Assembly: GCA_030151135.1 (NCBI GenBank)
Contig: JASLEQ010000725.1
Span: 1-5,901 of the forward strand
Reading direction: 5' to 3'
Length of the DNA: 5,901 bases
Source: Candidatus Sulfotelmatobacter sp.
GTDB taxonomy: Bacteria; Acidobacteriota; Terriglobia; Terriglobales; SbA1
The position numbers were made by a program, and so were the translations under genes. Positions 5,586 through 5,901 of this stretch are shown one piece after another. Each line of letters opens with the position of its first letter. Position 1 is the stretch's first letter. The notes beneath the pieces were generated by a model. It searched no databases, was not told the origin of the DNA, and was given only the letters and a program-made list of their open reading frames with translations.

Positions 5586-5620
5586 ACGTCCGCGCCAACG
5601 CGCGGCGCTTCTGAGGACGT
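5586..5620 (+). promoter_or_regulatory. structured 5' leader of the prepilin peptidase gene
   Basis: ACGTCC-GCGCC (5586-5596) can pair with GGCGC (5604-5608) and GGACGT (5615-5620), an 11-bp stem with a 6-nt bulge on the right arm. A competing, simpler hairpin is CCGCGC (5590-5595), loop CAAC, GCGCGG (5600-5605). The long form buries part of GAGGA (5613-5617), the only purine-rich ribosome-binding candidate before GTG 5633. No known riboswitch class recognised. Confidence 0.4.
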
Positions 5621-5632
5621 AATCGAGACGAC

Positions 5633-5901
5633 GTGGATCCTGTTCTCGCATCGGCGATTTTCTTGTTTGGGCTGGCATTCGGCAGCTTTCTGAATGTGTG
5701 TATCTATCGGATGCCGCTTGGAATTTCCGTCGTCACACCGCGCTCGGCATGTCCACGATGCAAGCAGCCAATCGCGTTTTACGACAACATGCCGGTCGTG
5801 AGTTGGCTGATTCTTGGCGGACGCTGCCGTCACTGTAAGCTGGCGATTTCACCTCGATATATTCTGATCGAATTGCTGACCGCATCGCTCTTCCTCGCCT
5901 G
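5633..5901 (+). CDS. pilD: type IV prepilin peptidase/N-methyltransferase, N-terminal part
   Basis: This integral inner-membrane aspartyl protease cleaves and N-methylates type IV prepilins and type II secretion pseudopilins. The visible 89 residues hold the first membrane helix with the family hallmark FGSFLNVCIYRMP (16-28). The cytoplasmic zinc-binding loop follows, with two CxxC pairs at C40/C43 and C65/C68, and YDNMPVVSWLILGGRC and ISPRYILIELLTA between and after them. The catalytic aspartates and remaining helices lie beyond the right edge of the window, so the gene is cut by the window and not shown to be broken. GTG 5633 is the only credible start, because an in-frame TGA lies at 5612-5614. 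The best Shine-Dalgarno candidate, GAGGA at 5613-5617, is rather far upstream (15 nt). GspO is the equivalent name if it serves type II secretion. Confidence 0.93.
   Translation, partial: MDPVLASAIFLFGLAFGSFLNVCIYRMPLGISVVTPRSACPRCKQPIAFYDNMPVVSWLILGGRCRHCKLAISPRYILIELLTASLFLA

Noticed and set aside
5579..5833. Minus-strand frame opposite the prepilin peptidase
   Set aside because: The plus-strand frame carries the unmistakable prepilin peptidase signature.

Overview
The window looks like a stretch of chromosome from an Acidobacteriota-type bacterium (Terriglobia/Koribacter-like). This is an inference. It rests on moderately GC-rich coding sequence and on several family signatures I associate with that phylum: a PilZ protein with an N-terminal Cys/His finger, a BON-domain protein with a proline-rich linker and a glycine zipper, and a very short family-2-like glycosyltransferase. 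There are no rRNA or tRNA genes, no CRISPR array, no insertion sequence and no phage genes.

Layout. 66-1461 (+): two consecutive genes for small membrane-anchored, export-facing proteins. They appear to be distant tandem paralogues, sharing four cysteines in the same order plus several flanking motifs. 1542-2159 (-): mobA, molybdenum cofactor guanylyltransferase, converging on the second paralogue. 2160-2385: a divergent intergenic region with an 8-bp inverted repeat. 2386-2910 (+): a PilZ protein with an N-terminal zinc-finger-like segment. 3031-4122 (+): a probable lipoprotein with a BON domain, Pro-rich linker, beta-rich domain and glycine zipper, followed by a hairpin terminator. 4212-4688 (+): a short GT2-like protein. 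4725-4865 (-): a probable small CDGCG-containing protein of 46 residues. 4940-5386 (+): a secreted monohaem cytochrome c, followed by an 11-bp perfect hairpin. 5633 to the right edge (+): the N-terminal part of a type IV prepilin peptidase (PilD/GspO), which starts with GTG and has a perfect TATAAT box and a structured leader upstream.

How the genes relate. Apart from the paralogue pair (34-bp gap, probable operon), these look like separate transcription units with their own ribosome binding sites and hairpins, not one pathway. There is a strong envelope/export theme: two anchored proteins, a lipoprotein, a periplasmic cytochrome and prepilin peptidase. PilZ and PilD both belong to the wider c-di-GMP/type IV pilus area, but nothing in the sequence couples them. 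I found no clear new multi-gene system. The items most worth a second look are the four-cysteine tandem pair, the finger-PilZ protein with a weak RxxxR motif, the small minus-strand gene, and the alternative hairpins in the pilD leader.
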